Shown here: positions 6,382-13,044 of the stretch, piece by piece
How the letters are laid out: the number at the start of each line of letters is the position of its first letter
Position numbering within the stretch: the stretch's first letter is position 1
From: Gammaproteobacteria bacterium
GTDB lineage: Bacteria > Pseudomonadota > Gammaproteobacteria > Arenicellales > Poriferihabitantaceae
Length of the DNA stretch: 13,092 bases
Assembly (NCBI GenBank): GCA_020027415.1
Contig: JAHRAW010000152.1
Coordinates: 1 to 13,092 of the forward strand
Direction: 5' to 3'
The notes under the pieces: model-generated
Databases searched by the model: none
Told to the model about the DNA's origin: nothing
What the model saw: only the letters and a program-made list of their open reading frames with translations
Position numbers and translations under genes: made by a program

Positions 6382-6455
6382 TTGGCATGGGTATGGTATT
6401 GGCATTAGAATTGAGGTTGAAATTGATGTTCGTGTTGGCATGGCGTCGGCATTAG
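6382..6455. repeat. Spaced direct repeat after mutL
   Basis: Copy A (6382-6408) and copy B (6435-6455) both start TTGGCATGG and end GGCATTAG on the plus strand. They differ by a 6-bp insertion in the middle, and the spacing is 53 bp. Copy B covers the mutL stop codon (6452-6454). The rest of the gap between mutL and the MotA-like gene (6296-6451) holds a 10-bp palindrome, CGGCGCGCCG at 6351-6360, followed on the minus strand by a T-rich stretch that could be a weak terminator. I see no clear promoter. Confidence 0.7.
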
Positions 6456-8350
6456 CGACCGCGCATGAACCACTTATCAATTTCCGGCAACGACACGCTC
6501 ATCCAGGTGGGGCGTCCATGGTTGCACTGTCCGGAACGTTCCACTTGCTCCATTTGTCGCAACAGAGCGTTCATTTCGGCGTGGGTCAGGCGGCGGTTGG
6601 CGCGCACCGCGCCATGGCATGCGATGCTGGAAAGAACTTCGTGCTGCGAGTGAGTGATGCGCTCGCTGCGACCATGCTCCAATAAATCCGACAACACATC
6701 GCGCACTAATTTCTCCAAGTCCATTTTGCGCAACAACTCCGGCGCCGCCCGCACCACCAACTGCTCATCGCCGATACGGTCTAAATCAAACCCGAGCGCG
6801 CGCCAGGCTACCATAAATTGCTCCGCGGCTTCGGCTTCCGGTTGGCTGACGACAATGCTCAGCGGCACTAACAGTGGCTGGCTGGCGGCGGCTTGTTGCG
6901 CGGCTTGCTGCTTCAAGGTTTCATACAGAATGCGTTCATGCGCGGCATGCATATCCACCATAATCAGCCCGTCTTGATTCTCGGCGAGAATGTAAATCCC
7001 TTTCAGTTGCGCCAACGCATACCCCATGGGCGGCACCACGGGCGCGTCCGCCGAGTCAGGGTCGGTTTGCATTGCCGCGGCGGCAGCAGTGGCGGCGGCG
7101 GGATGAAGCGCGTGGTAGTTTTCCATCTGCTCGGCGACCAACAGGCGCATATTGTGTTGCGCGGATGCAGACGCGGGCGCGCCGAAACCGCCCCGCCCGG
7201 AGTAGGCTCCGCTGGTAGCGGATGGCTGGGCGGCGGTCGGGGTGGGTAACGCCACCCCGCTGTTGGTGGCATTGAGTCCGGCGATGACGCGATGCAGGCT
7301 TCGGTAGATATAATCATGCACCGCGCGGCTGTCGCGGAAGCGCACTTCGCTTTTGGCGGGATGCACATTGACATCCACTAAATGCGGCTGGATTTGCAAA
7401 AACAACACGAACGCCGGATGCCGCCCGTGATACAGCACATCGTCATAGGCGCGCCGCACCGCGTGGGCGATCAGGTTGTCGCGCACCGCGCGCTCGTTGA
7501 CGAAGAAATGCTGCAAGTCGCGCTGGCTGCGCGAAAAAGTCGGCAACCCCAACCAGCCGCTCAATCGCAGGTCGGCGATTTCATCGGTGAAATAAACGCT
7601 CTGCTGCGCGAACGGCGCGCCGCAAAGATTGCTGAGCCGCTGCGCGCATTGCGCCGCGTCCGCGGTTTGCGCCGCCGGCGCGTGAAACACCGGTTTGCCG
7701 TCGTAGGTGAAGCGCAGGTCAAGGTGAAACCGACTCAAAGCGATGCGCCGAATGATTCCGTCCAAGTGCTTGAATTCGGTTTTTTCAGTGCGCAGGAATT
7801 TGCGTCTGGCCGGCGTGTTGTAAAAAAGATCCAAACTTTCCACAGTGTTGCCGAACGGATGCGCGCACGGTTTAATTTCGGAAATGTCGCCGCCGCCGTG
7901 ACACTGCACTTGATACGCGCACGCCGATTCGGCGCTGCGGGAAGTCAAAGTTAACCGCGATACCGCGGCGATACTGGGCAAGGCTTCGCCGCGAAAACCA
8001 AGCGTGTTGACCGCGAATAAGTCGTCAAAGCAGCTCAACTTGCTAGTTGCATGGCGCGCCAACGCCAGCCGCATCTCGGCAGCCGGGATGCCGATGCCAT
8101 CGTCCTGCACCGCGATGCGCTTGAAACCGCCGCGCTCGGCGTGCACTTGGATGTGGGTGGCGGCGGCATCCACGCTGTTTTCCAGCAACTCTTTCAGCAG
8201 CGACGCCGGGCGTTCAATCACTTCGCCGGCGGCGATTTGGTTGATCAGTTTGTCGTCCAGTTGAATGATGGATGCGCGCGGTTGGGCGGACGGATTAGGC
8301 GCCGCGGCCGGCGACCGCGCAGTGGGTGGCAAGTGATCAGCGGATGGCAT
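6452..8350 (-). CDS. mutL: DNA mismatch repair protein MutL, endonuclease type
   Basis: MutL links mismatch recognition by MutS to strand removal. The protein has 632 residues. The GHKL ATPase domain includes INQIAAGEVIERPASLLKEL (36-55) with the presumed catalytic Glu54 and Asn58, DDGIGI (83-88) and TLGFRGEALPSI (116-127). FYNTPARRKFLRTEKTEF and VDVNVHPAKSEVRF follow in the transducer domain. A low-complexity Ala/Pro linker leads to the C-terminal domain, which carries the nicking-endonuclease motif DMHAAHERILYE (466-477), ACHGAVR (577-583) and CNHGRP (609-614). E. coli MutL lacks these; species without MutH have them. GGAG at 8356-8359, five bases upstream, supports the ATG at 8350, which adds about 25 residues before the first conserved region. 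The start overlaps the amiB end by 14 nt. The order tsaE-amiB-mutL is ancestral, but the usual next gene miaA is displaced by the four-gene block. Confidence 0.97.
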   Translation of the reverse strand: MPSADHLPPTARSPAAAPNPSAQPRASIIQLDDKLINQIAAGEVIERPASLLKELLENSVDAAATHIQVHAERGGFKRIAVQDDGIGIPAAEMRLALARHATSKLSCFDDLFAVNTLGFRGEALPSIAAVSRLTLTSRSAESACAYQVQCHGGGDISEIKPCAHPFGNTVESLDLFYNTPARRKFLRTEKTEFKHLDGIIRRIALSRFHLDLRFTYDGKPVFHAPAAQTADAAQCAQRLSNLCGAPFAQQSVYFTDEIADLRLSGWLGLPTFSRSQRDLQHFFVNERAVRDNLIAHAVRRAYDDVLYHGRHPAFVLFLQIQPHLVDVNVHPAKSEVRFRDSRAVHDYIYRSLHRVIAGLNATNSGVALPTPTAAQPSATSGAYSGRGGFGAPASASAQHNMRLLVAEQMENYHALHPAAATAAAAAMQTDPDSADAPVVPPMGYALAQLKGIYILAENQDGLIMVDMHAAHERILYETLKQQAAQQAAASQPLLVPLSIVVSQPEAEAAEQFMVAWRALGFDLDRIGDEQLVVRAAPELLRKMDLEKLVRDVLSDLLEHGRSERITHSQHEVLSSIACHGAVRANRRLTHAEMNALLRQMEQVERSGQCNHGRPTWMSVSLPEIDKWFMRGR

Positions 8351-9512
8351 AACGGCTCCGGTTTTTGGCGAGGTAGCGTTCCACCCCGGCGCCCACCGCG
8401 CTGGCGATGCGGTTTTGATGCGCCGGGCTCATCAATTGTTTTTCTTCGGCTGGGTTGGTGATATACGCGGTTTCAATCAAAATGGACGGAATGTCCGGCG
8501 ATTTCAGCACCGCAAAGCCGGCGCGCCCCACTTGTTTTGCGTGCACTCGGCCTATTTTTTTCAACTCGGACAACACATCCCGCCCGAAACTGATGGACTC
8601 GCTGATGGTTTTACTCATGGATAAATCCAGCAGCACTTCCGCCAGCAAGGCGTCTTCGTCCGCCAAATTCACGCCGCCAATCAAATCCGCGGAGTTTTCC
8701 CGGTTCGCCAACCATTTTGCCGCTTCGCTGGAAGCGCCGCGTTGCGACAGCGCATACACCGACGCGCCGCGCGCGCGCGGGTCGCGGAACGCATCGGCGT
8801 GAATGGAGATAAACAGGTCGGCTTGGCGTTGGCGCGCAATGTGCGTGCGTTTGCGCAGCGAAATATAATAATCCCCACGCCGCGTTAGCCGCGCACGCAA
8901 GCCCGCTTTTCGGTTCAGTCGCGCTTGCAATTTTTTGGCAATTTGCAACACCACCGTTTTCTCTTTGGTTCTCCGCCCGCCGGCGCCCGGGTCTTCGCCG
9001 CCGTGTCCCGGGTCAATCAAAATCACCAACTCGGTTTTATCGGCGCGCGGCGTGGGCGTTGCGGGCGTTGACGCGGGCGTCTTTGCCACCGCATCGCGCG
9101 GGTAAAAATCCACCACCAGACGATATTGATACAAGTCGCTGGGGTCCAGTTGCTGGATGCGGTAGCGCACCGGTTTCTTCAAATCAAACACCAGCCGGGC
9201 GGTGTTTTCCGCGCGCGTGCCGCGGCGGATCCGATGGATAAACTGCCCGCTGGCGCCCGCCGCCGGCAGTTCGCTGGGTATCCGCGCGTGGCTCAGATCA
9301 ATTACCACCCGCGGCGGGCTTTTCAACGGAAACACCGCGAATTCGGCGGGGCGGTCCATATCAAAAACGATGCGCGAACGTTCCGGCGCGTGCCACATAC
9401 GAATGTCTTTAATGGTGGCGAGGGCGGGCGCGGCGCTGAGCGGAACGCCGCCGCCACTCGGCAAGCACAGCGCCGCCACCAGCGCCGCTAACCACGCGAA
9501 TTTTTTCAGCAT
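8337..9512 (-). CDS. amiB: N-acetylmuramoyl-L-alanine amidase AmiB/AmiC family
   Basis: This periplasmic zinc amidase cuts the lactyl-peptide bond of peptidoglycan to split daughter cells. The protein has 391 residues: a Sec signal peptide (about 1-32, hydrophobic core 6-17, AxA-like end), an AMIN targeting domain (about 33-137), a Thr/Pro-rich linker (143-156) and an Amidase_3 domain (161-385). Likely zinc ligands are His170 (DPGHGG), Glu184 and His238 (SIHADA), with catalytic Glu347 (ILIETAYITN). The helical insertion at about 261-320, including NSADLIGGVNLADED, corresponds to the autoinhibitory element through which EnvC or NlpD activates AmiB/AmiC. The C-terminal LysM seen in some AmiB proteins is missing. 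The ATG overlaps the tsaE stop by 7 nt, and the stop lies inside mutL. The gene symbol rests on synteny; by sequence alone AmiC is equally possible. Confidence 0.94.
   Translation of the reverse strand: MLKKFAWLAALVAALCLPSGGGVPLSAAPALATIKDIRMWHAPERSRIVFDMDRPAEFAVFPLKSPPRVVIDLSHARIPSELPAAGASGQFIHRIRRGTRAENTARLVFDLKKPVRYRIQQLDPSDLYQYRLVVDFYPRDAVAKTPASTPATPTPRADKTELVILIDPGHGGEDPGAGGRRTKEKTVVLQIAKKLQARLNRKAGLRARLTRRGDYYISLRKRTHIARQRQADLFISIHADAFRDPRARGASVYALSQRGASSEAAKWLANRENSADLIGGVNLADEDALLAEVLLDLSMSKTISESISFGRDVLSELKKIGRVHAKQVGRAGFAVLKSPDIPSILIETAYITNPAEEKQLMSPAHQNRIASAVGAGVERYLAKNRSRYAIR
8356..8359 (-). promoter_or_regulatory. Ribosome binding site of mutL
   Basis: GGAG sits five bases before the mutL ATG (8350), within the end of amiB. 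It supports the long MutL N-terminus, with about 25 residues rich in Pro and Ala before the ATPase domain, over a shorter family-like start, for which no Met exists. Confidence 0.65.
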
Positions 9513-9949
9513 GGCGGCGGCAATTCGGCGCCGTCCGCGGAGCGCACCGACACGCGTCGCCCGCGGTTCTGATAGTGGATATCAATCCGAAAATTCGGCG
9601 CCGGCATCCGTTCCATGCCGCGTTCGGGCCATTCAATTAATAAAATGGCGGAGCCGTCCAACCACTCGCGCACGCCGATCATTTCCAGTTCGTCGGCATG
9701 TTCCAGGCGGTATAAATCCACATGATATACCGCGCCGCGCGGCAACGAATAGCCTTCCACCAAAGTGTAGGTCGGGCTCAGCACCGCCCCGCGATGCCCC
9801 ATGCCGTGCAGAATTCCGCGCACCAAGGTGGTTTTGCCCGCACCCAAATCGCCGCACAGAAACACCACCGCGCCGTCATGCAACCGACGTGCCCAACCTT
9901 CGCCCAGTTCTAACATGGCTTGTGCGGAGGGAACGGTGAAGGCTTGCAT
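9506..9949 (-). CDS. tsaE: tRNA threonylcarbamoyladenosine biosynthesis ATPase TsaE
   Basis: TsaE is the ATPase that, with TsaB and TsaD, makes the t6A modification at A37 of ANN-decoding tRNAs. The 147-residue protein has the family's usual size. It shows the Walker A motif GDLGAGKTT (33-41), SPTYTLVEGY (58-67), HVDLYRL (76-82) and IEWPERG (105-111). The ATG at 9949 gives the standard N-terminus; no good Shine-Dalgarno is seen, and Met12 is too close to the fold to be a likely start. It is 160 nt after nnr and overlaps amiB by 7 nt, so it probably begins the tightly packed tsaE-amiB-mutL stretch and may have its own promoter in that gap. Confidence 0.95.
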   Translation of the reverse strand: MQAFTVPSAQAMLELGEGWARRLHDGAVVFLCGDLGAGKTTLVRGILHGMGHRGAVLSPTYTLVEGYSLPRGAVYHVDLYRLEHADELEMIGVREWLDGSAILLIEWPERGMERMPAPNFRIDIHYQNRGRRVSVRSADGAELPPPC

Positions 9950-10023
9950 GAGGTGGATGAAGCGGAATTTAGATTAAATCTTCAATTTTTCTGTACTGCG
10001 CGAGAAGCGTCCGATTGGGGAGT

Positions 10024-10049
10024 GCCTAAGTGGTGAACGCCTAAGTGGT
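10024..10049. repeat. 15-bp tandem duplication between nnr and tsaE
   Basis: GCCTAAGTGGT occurs at 10024-10034 and 10039-10049, a period of 15 bp. It lies in the 160-nt gap upstream of tsaE. The gap also holds a palindrome AGATTAAATCT (9971-9981), an inverted repeat ATCATT-TC-AATGAT (10086-10099) and GATACA/TGTATC (10064-10069 and 10083-10088). None has an obvious function. Confidence 0.7.
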
Positions 10050-10068
10050 TGCGCATCTGAGCCGATAC

Positions 10069-10095
10069 AGTATACCGCCCATTGTATCATTTCAA
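10069..10095 (-). promoter_or_regulatory. Possible promoter for tsaE-amiB-mutL
   Basis: On the minus strand TTGAAA (10090-10095) and TATACT (10069-10074) resemble sigma70 -35 and -10 boxes, but the spacer is only 15 bp, shorter than the usual 16-18. The site is about 120 nt upstream of the tsaE start. The -35 overlaps one of the inverted repeats. This is a weak candidate. Confidence 0.3.
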
Positions 10096-10109
10096 TGATT
10101 CAACGCGAC

Positions 10110-11630
10110 TCAAGCCGACTCAAGCGCGCGCATCAGCGGCGCCAGATGCGCAATCACATCGCGCGCCAACAAACTTCGTTCGCCTAATTCATTCGCCGCG
10201 CGGTCGGCGGCGTTGGCGTGCAGCCACACCGCCGCGCCCGCCGCCTCGCACAATTCCATGCGCTGCCCTAATAACGCGCCGATGAGTCCGGCTAACACAT
10301 CGCCCATGCCGGCACTCGCCATGCCGGCGTTGCCTTGTTGGCAGAGCCAAGTTGCGCCGCCTGGGTCGGCTTGCTCAGATTGCTCGGCTGCGCACACCAC
10401 CAAAGTGCCGGCGCCTTTCAGCACGCATACGCCGCCGAATTTCTGCGCGATGGCGTGCGCGGCTTGCCAGCGGTCGGCTTGAATCTCGGCGGGCGTGCTT
10501 GCCAACAACCGTGCCGCTTCGCCGACATGCGGGGTTAGCACCCAAGTGGCGCATCGGCGCGGCGAGCGCGCTAACCAAGTGAGCGCGTCGGCATCCACCA
10601 CCAGCGGCAGGCCGCAGTCAATGAAACGCGCAAAGACTTGCTCGCTCCACTGGGATTGACCGAGCCCATTGCCCAATACCACCGCATCCGCCCACGCCGC
10701 CAAGCGCTGCGGGCAAACTTGCAAGGCATCGCGGCTCATCAATTCCGGGCAACGCAACGCGTGCCAATCTAAATGTGCTTCGCTGCCGGCGATGCTCACC
10801 AAACCGCTGCCGCCGCGTAGCGCGGCTTCGCCCGCCAGCAGGGTCGCCCCGAGCATGCCGCGCGCGCCGCCGACCACCAACACATGCCCGGCTTCGCCTT
10901 TATGAATTTCGCGCGGTCGTTTTGCCAGCGTCGGCGGCGGCAGGATACGCGCGACCGGCGACACCGCGCGCCGCGCGGCGGCGGGAATGCCGAGATCTTC
11001 CACCACCAGTTCGCCGACCTGACTGCGCCCTTGCCCGGTCAGGGCGCCTAATTTCAAGCCGACGAAGGTGATCGTAAGGGTCGCCGTCACGCACGGCGCA
11101 AACGCCAGCCCGGTGTCGCTGTGCAGCCCGGAGGGCATATCCAACGACACCACCGGGCAATCGGCTTTGTTCATGCGCTCAATCAATTCCGCGTGCGCGC
11201 CTTGCGGGGCGCGGCGCAAGCCGGTGCCGAACAGCCCGTCCACCAGTAAGTCGGCGGTGGCAAACGCCGCGCCGACCGACTGCTCGCGCACCACGCCGCC
11301 ATGGGCGCGATACTCCCGCCATGCCGATACCGCATCGGCGGTGCTTGGCTTGGCGCTCGCCACCACCGTCACCGCCATACCGATTCGGCGCGCGCACAAC
11401 GCCACCACATACCCGTCACCGCCGTTGTTGCCGGCGCCGCACACCACCACCATATGCTTGATACGCTGATAGCGCGCCACAATTTGCTTGAAAGCGGCGC
11501 AGCCGGCGCGGCGCATCAAGGCGAGCCCGGAGATGCCATGCTGGGCGCTGGCGAGGCGGTCTATTTCGCCGGCTTGGCGCGCTTGATAAATTGCGTCGCA
11601 ACGCATTTTGCGATGCGTAAAAATCGTCAT
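10110..11630 (-). CDS. nnr: Bifunctional NAD(P)H-hydrate epimerase / ADP-dependent dehydratase (YjeF)
   Basis: Nnr repairs NADH and NADPH damaged by hydration: the N-terminal domain interconverts the epimers and the C-terminal domain dehydrates the S form using ADP (or ATP). The 506-residue protein has the size of fused YjeF. The epimerase half (about 10-225) shows VCGAGNNGGDGYVVA (63-77), LLVDGLFGTGL (128-138) with likely catalytic Asp131, and DMPSG (164-168). The dehydratase half (about 226-503) shows HKGEAGHVLVVGG (243-255), VVDADAL (344-350), LTPHVGEAARLL (365-376) and GMGDVLAG (441-448) with catalytic Asp444. Met9 (MRCDAIYQ) is an alternative start; neither start has a Shine-Dalgarno. 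The gene is divergent from queG, as in E. coli. Four 11-bp repeats end one base before the ATG. Confidence 0.96.
   Translation of the reverse strand: MTIFTHRKMRCDAIYQARQAGEIDRLASAQHGISGLALMRRAGCAAFKQIVARYQRIKHMVVVCGAGNNGGDGYVVALCARRIGMAVTVVASAKPSTADAVSAWREYRAHGGVVREQSVGAAFATADLLVDGLFGTGLRRAPQGAHAELIERMNKADCPVVSLDMPSGLHSDTGLAFAPCVTATLTITFVGLKLGALTGQGRSQVGELVVEDLGIPAAARRAVSPVARILPPPTLAKRPREIHKGEAGHVLVVGGARGMLGATLLAGEAALRGGSGLVSIAGSEAHLDWHALRCPELMSRDALQVCPQRLAAWADAVVLGNGLGQSQWSEQVFARFIDCGLPLVVDADALTWLARSPRRCATWVLTPHVGEAARLLASTPAEIQADRWQAAHAIAQKFGGVCVLKGAGTLVVCAAEQSEQADPGGATWLCQQGNAGMASAGMGDVLAGLIGALLGQRMELCEAAGAAVWLHANAADRAANELGERSLLARDVIAHLAPLMRALESA
11596..11618 (-). other. Overlapping alternative hairpins in the first codons of nnr
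   Basis: Two inverted repeats share bases: TCGCAA-(6 nt)-TTGCGA at 11596-11613 and ACGCAT-(6 nt)-ATGCGT at 11601-11618. Only one can form at a time in the nnr mRNA. They span the alternative start Met9 and lie 12 nt after the ATG. A role in translation is possible, but short hairpins of this kind also arise by chance. Confidence 0.35.
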
Positions 11631-11631
11631 A

Positions 11632-11675
11632 CTATGCGCTCACTATGCGGTCACAATGCAGTCACAATTGCGCCA
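11632..11675. repeat. Four 11-bp tandem repeats in the nnr-queG divergent region
   Basis: Units on the plus strand are CTATGCGCTCA (11632-11642), CTATGCGGTCA (11643-11653), CAATGCAGTCA (11654-11664) and the more diverged CAATTGCGCCA (11665-11675). The period is about one helical turn. The array occupies half of the 88-nt gap and ends one base before the nnr ATG. I see no convincing -35/-10 pair for either gene in the rest of the gap. Confidence 0.85.
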
Positions 11676-11718
11676 TGCTTCATGCGCCATGATTGGTGGA
11701 TTTTAGAACCGATTTCCC

Positions 11719-12831
11719 ATGCCAGATTGCCCGGCTTACCCGATGAGTCTCCGCCAACTCGGTGACCTGCAGCAACTCAGCGACTTGATTAAAGCCTGGG
11801 GCGCGCAGTTGGGTTTCGCCCACACCGCCATCAGCGACACCGATATCAGCGCCGCCGAGCCACATCTTAACGCTTGGTTGGCAAGCAATTACCATGGCGA
11901 AATGGATTATATGCATCGGCATGGTCGCAAGCGAACGCGCCCCGCCGAATTGGTCGCCGGCACCATCCGAGTGGTCACGGTGCGTATGGACTACCTGCCG
12001 CAAAGCATGCAAGCCGCGCGCCGCGCGCTGGCAAATTCAGCCATCGGCTACATCTCCCGCTACGCCTTGGGGCGCGATTATCACAAGGTGATGCGCCGCA
12101 AACTGCAACAATTAGCGCAACGTATCCGCGCCGAGGTGGGCGCGTTCGGCTATCGCGCTTTTTGCGACAGCGCGCCGGTTATGGAGAAAGCGTTGGCGCA
12201 AAAATCCGGGCACGGCTGGCTTGGCAAGCACACCAATCTCCTTAATCGCGAAAGCGGCTCGTGGTTTTTTCTCGGTGAATTGTATACCGACCTGCCGCTG
12301 CCGGTGGACGCCGCCGAACAAGCGCATTGTGGCTCCTGCACGGCTTGTATAGATATCTGCCCGACCCAAGCCATTATTGCGCCGTATCAACTGGATGCGC
12401 GGCGTTGCATATCCTATCTAACCATTGAATCGCGCGCCGCCATCCCGGTGCAATTTAGGCGCGCGCTCGGCAACCGCATTTTTGGCTGCGACGACTGCCA
12501 ACTGGTTTGTCCATGGAATCGCTACGCGAAAATCAGCGCGCACGCGGAATTCGCCATTCGGCATCAACTGCACGCCGCCGACCTAATCCAGTTGTTTGCC
12601 TGGGACCAAAAACAATTCGCCCGCTGCACCGAAGGCTCGGCAATCCGCCGCATCGGGCATATACGCTGGCTGCGCAATATCGCCGTTGCCTTAGGCAATA
12701 TGCCGCTCAGCGAGGCGGTGGTCGCCGCGTTGCGCGCGCGCCGCCATCACTCGTCCGAGTTGGTGCGCGAACATGTTGGCTGGGCGCTGGCGAATTTATA
12801 TGATTCCAAGTCGGCTCCCTTTTCTGCATAA
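11719..12831 (+). CDS. queG: Epoxyqueuosine reductase QueG
   Basis: QueG reduces epoxyqueuosine to queuosine, the last step of Q34 modification in GUN-decoding tRNAs, using cobalamin and two 4Fe-4S clusters. The protein has 370 residues. It shows YHGEMDYMHRHG (58-69), YISRYALGRDYHK (111-123), CDSAPVMEKALA (149-160) with the likely catalytic Asp150, and GHGWLGKHTNLLNRESGSWF (164-183). The ferredoxin-like clusters are carried by Cys204, 207, 210 and 214 (CGSCTACIDICP) and Cys230, 257, 260 and 264 (RRCISYLTIE; GCDDCQLVCPWN). EGSAIRRIGHIRWLRNIAVA (305-324) starts the C-terminal HEAT-like part. An ATG at 11743 (MSLRQL) gives an N-terminus closer in length to E. coli QueG; neither start has a good Shine-Dalgarno. 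It is the only complete rightward gene. Confidence 0.97.
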   Translation: MPDCPAYPMSLRQLGDLQQLSDLIKAWGAQLGFAHTAISDTDISAAEPHLNAWLASNYHGEMDYMHRHGRKRTRPAELVAGTIRVVTVRMDYLPQSMQAARRALANSAIGYISRYALGRDYHKVMRRKLQQLAQRIRAEVGAFGYRAFCDSAPVMEKALAQKSGHGWLGKHTNLLNRESGSWFFLGELYTDLPLPVDAAEQAHCGSCTACIDICPTQAIIAPYQLDARRCISYLTIESRAAIPVQFRRALGNRIFGCDDCQLVCPWNRYAKISAHAEFAIRHQLHAADLIQLFAWDQKQFARCTEGSAIRRIGHIRWLRNIAVALGNMPLSEAVVAALRARRHHSSELVREHVGWALANLYDSKSAPFSA

Positions 12832-12895
12832 CCATTCGGTTAGTCGGTCAAACCCAATCTGCGGCGGCTTGCAAATGGAGTATCGCTGTTAGCCA

Positions 12896-12920
12896 ACCGC
12901 TTAGAGCGAGCGCAAGCGGT
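12896..12920 (+). other. Hairpin downstream of queG
   Basis: ACCGCTT (12896-12902) and AAGCGGT (12914-12920) form a 7-bp stem with an 11-nt loop, 65 nt after the queG stop. No T-run follows, so it is not a standard intrinsic terminator. It may stabilise the mRNA 3' end or be part of a dispersed repeat. Confidence 0.4.
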
Positions 12921-12937
12921 AACCAATTAGGGCGGCT

Positions 12938-12980
12938 GCGGAATGACGGCGAGGAGGACCGCGGGAATGACAAGAGGACG
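12938..12980. repeat. Imperfect 23-bp direct repeat with GGAATGAC cores
   Basis: Copy 1 begins GCGGAATGAC (12938-12947) and copy 2 GCGGGAATGAC (12961-12971). Both are followed after three or four bases by AGGA. On the other strand the core reads GTCATTCCCGC, a motif common in dispersed intergenic repeats of several proteobacteria. Whether this is such an element cannot be told from one locus. Confidence 0.5.
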
Positions 12981-12990
12981 CAGAGGAAAC

Positions 12991-13011
12991 GGTGGCATCC
13001 GCCCCATTTTT
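12991..13011 (+). terminator. Weak candidate terminator
   Basis: GGTGG-CAT-CCGCC (12991-13003, one G-U pair) is followed after three bases by a run of five T (13007-13011). The stem is only 5 bp with a 3-nt loop, so termination would be inefficient. It is the only candidate I see for ending the queG transcript. Confidence 0.3.
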
Positions 13012-13015
13012 ATAT

Positions 13016-13044
13016 TTGCCAAAACACTAACAAAAGAGTATATT
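13016..13044 (+). promoter_or_regulatory. Sigma70-type promoter reading out of the window
   Basis: TTGCCA (13016-13021) and TATATT (13039-13044) each match the consensus boxes at five of six positions and are separated by exactly 17 bp of AT-rich sequence in an otherwise GC-rich region. Transcription would start near 13051. No start codon with a ribosome binding site follows before 13092, so the gene or RNA it serves lies beyond the window. Confidence 0.6.

Noticed and set aside
6296..6388. Longer start for the MotA-like gene at 6388
   Set aside because: The extra 31 residues contain no membrane helix or known motif, and the inner ATG at 6295 has a good GGAG site at the right distance.
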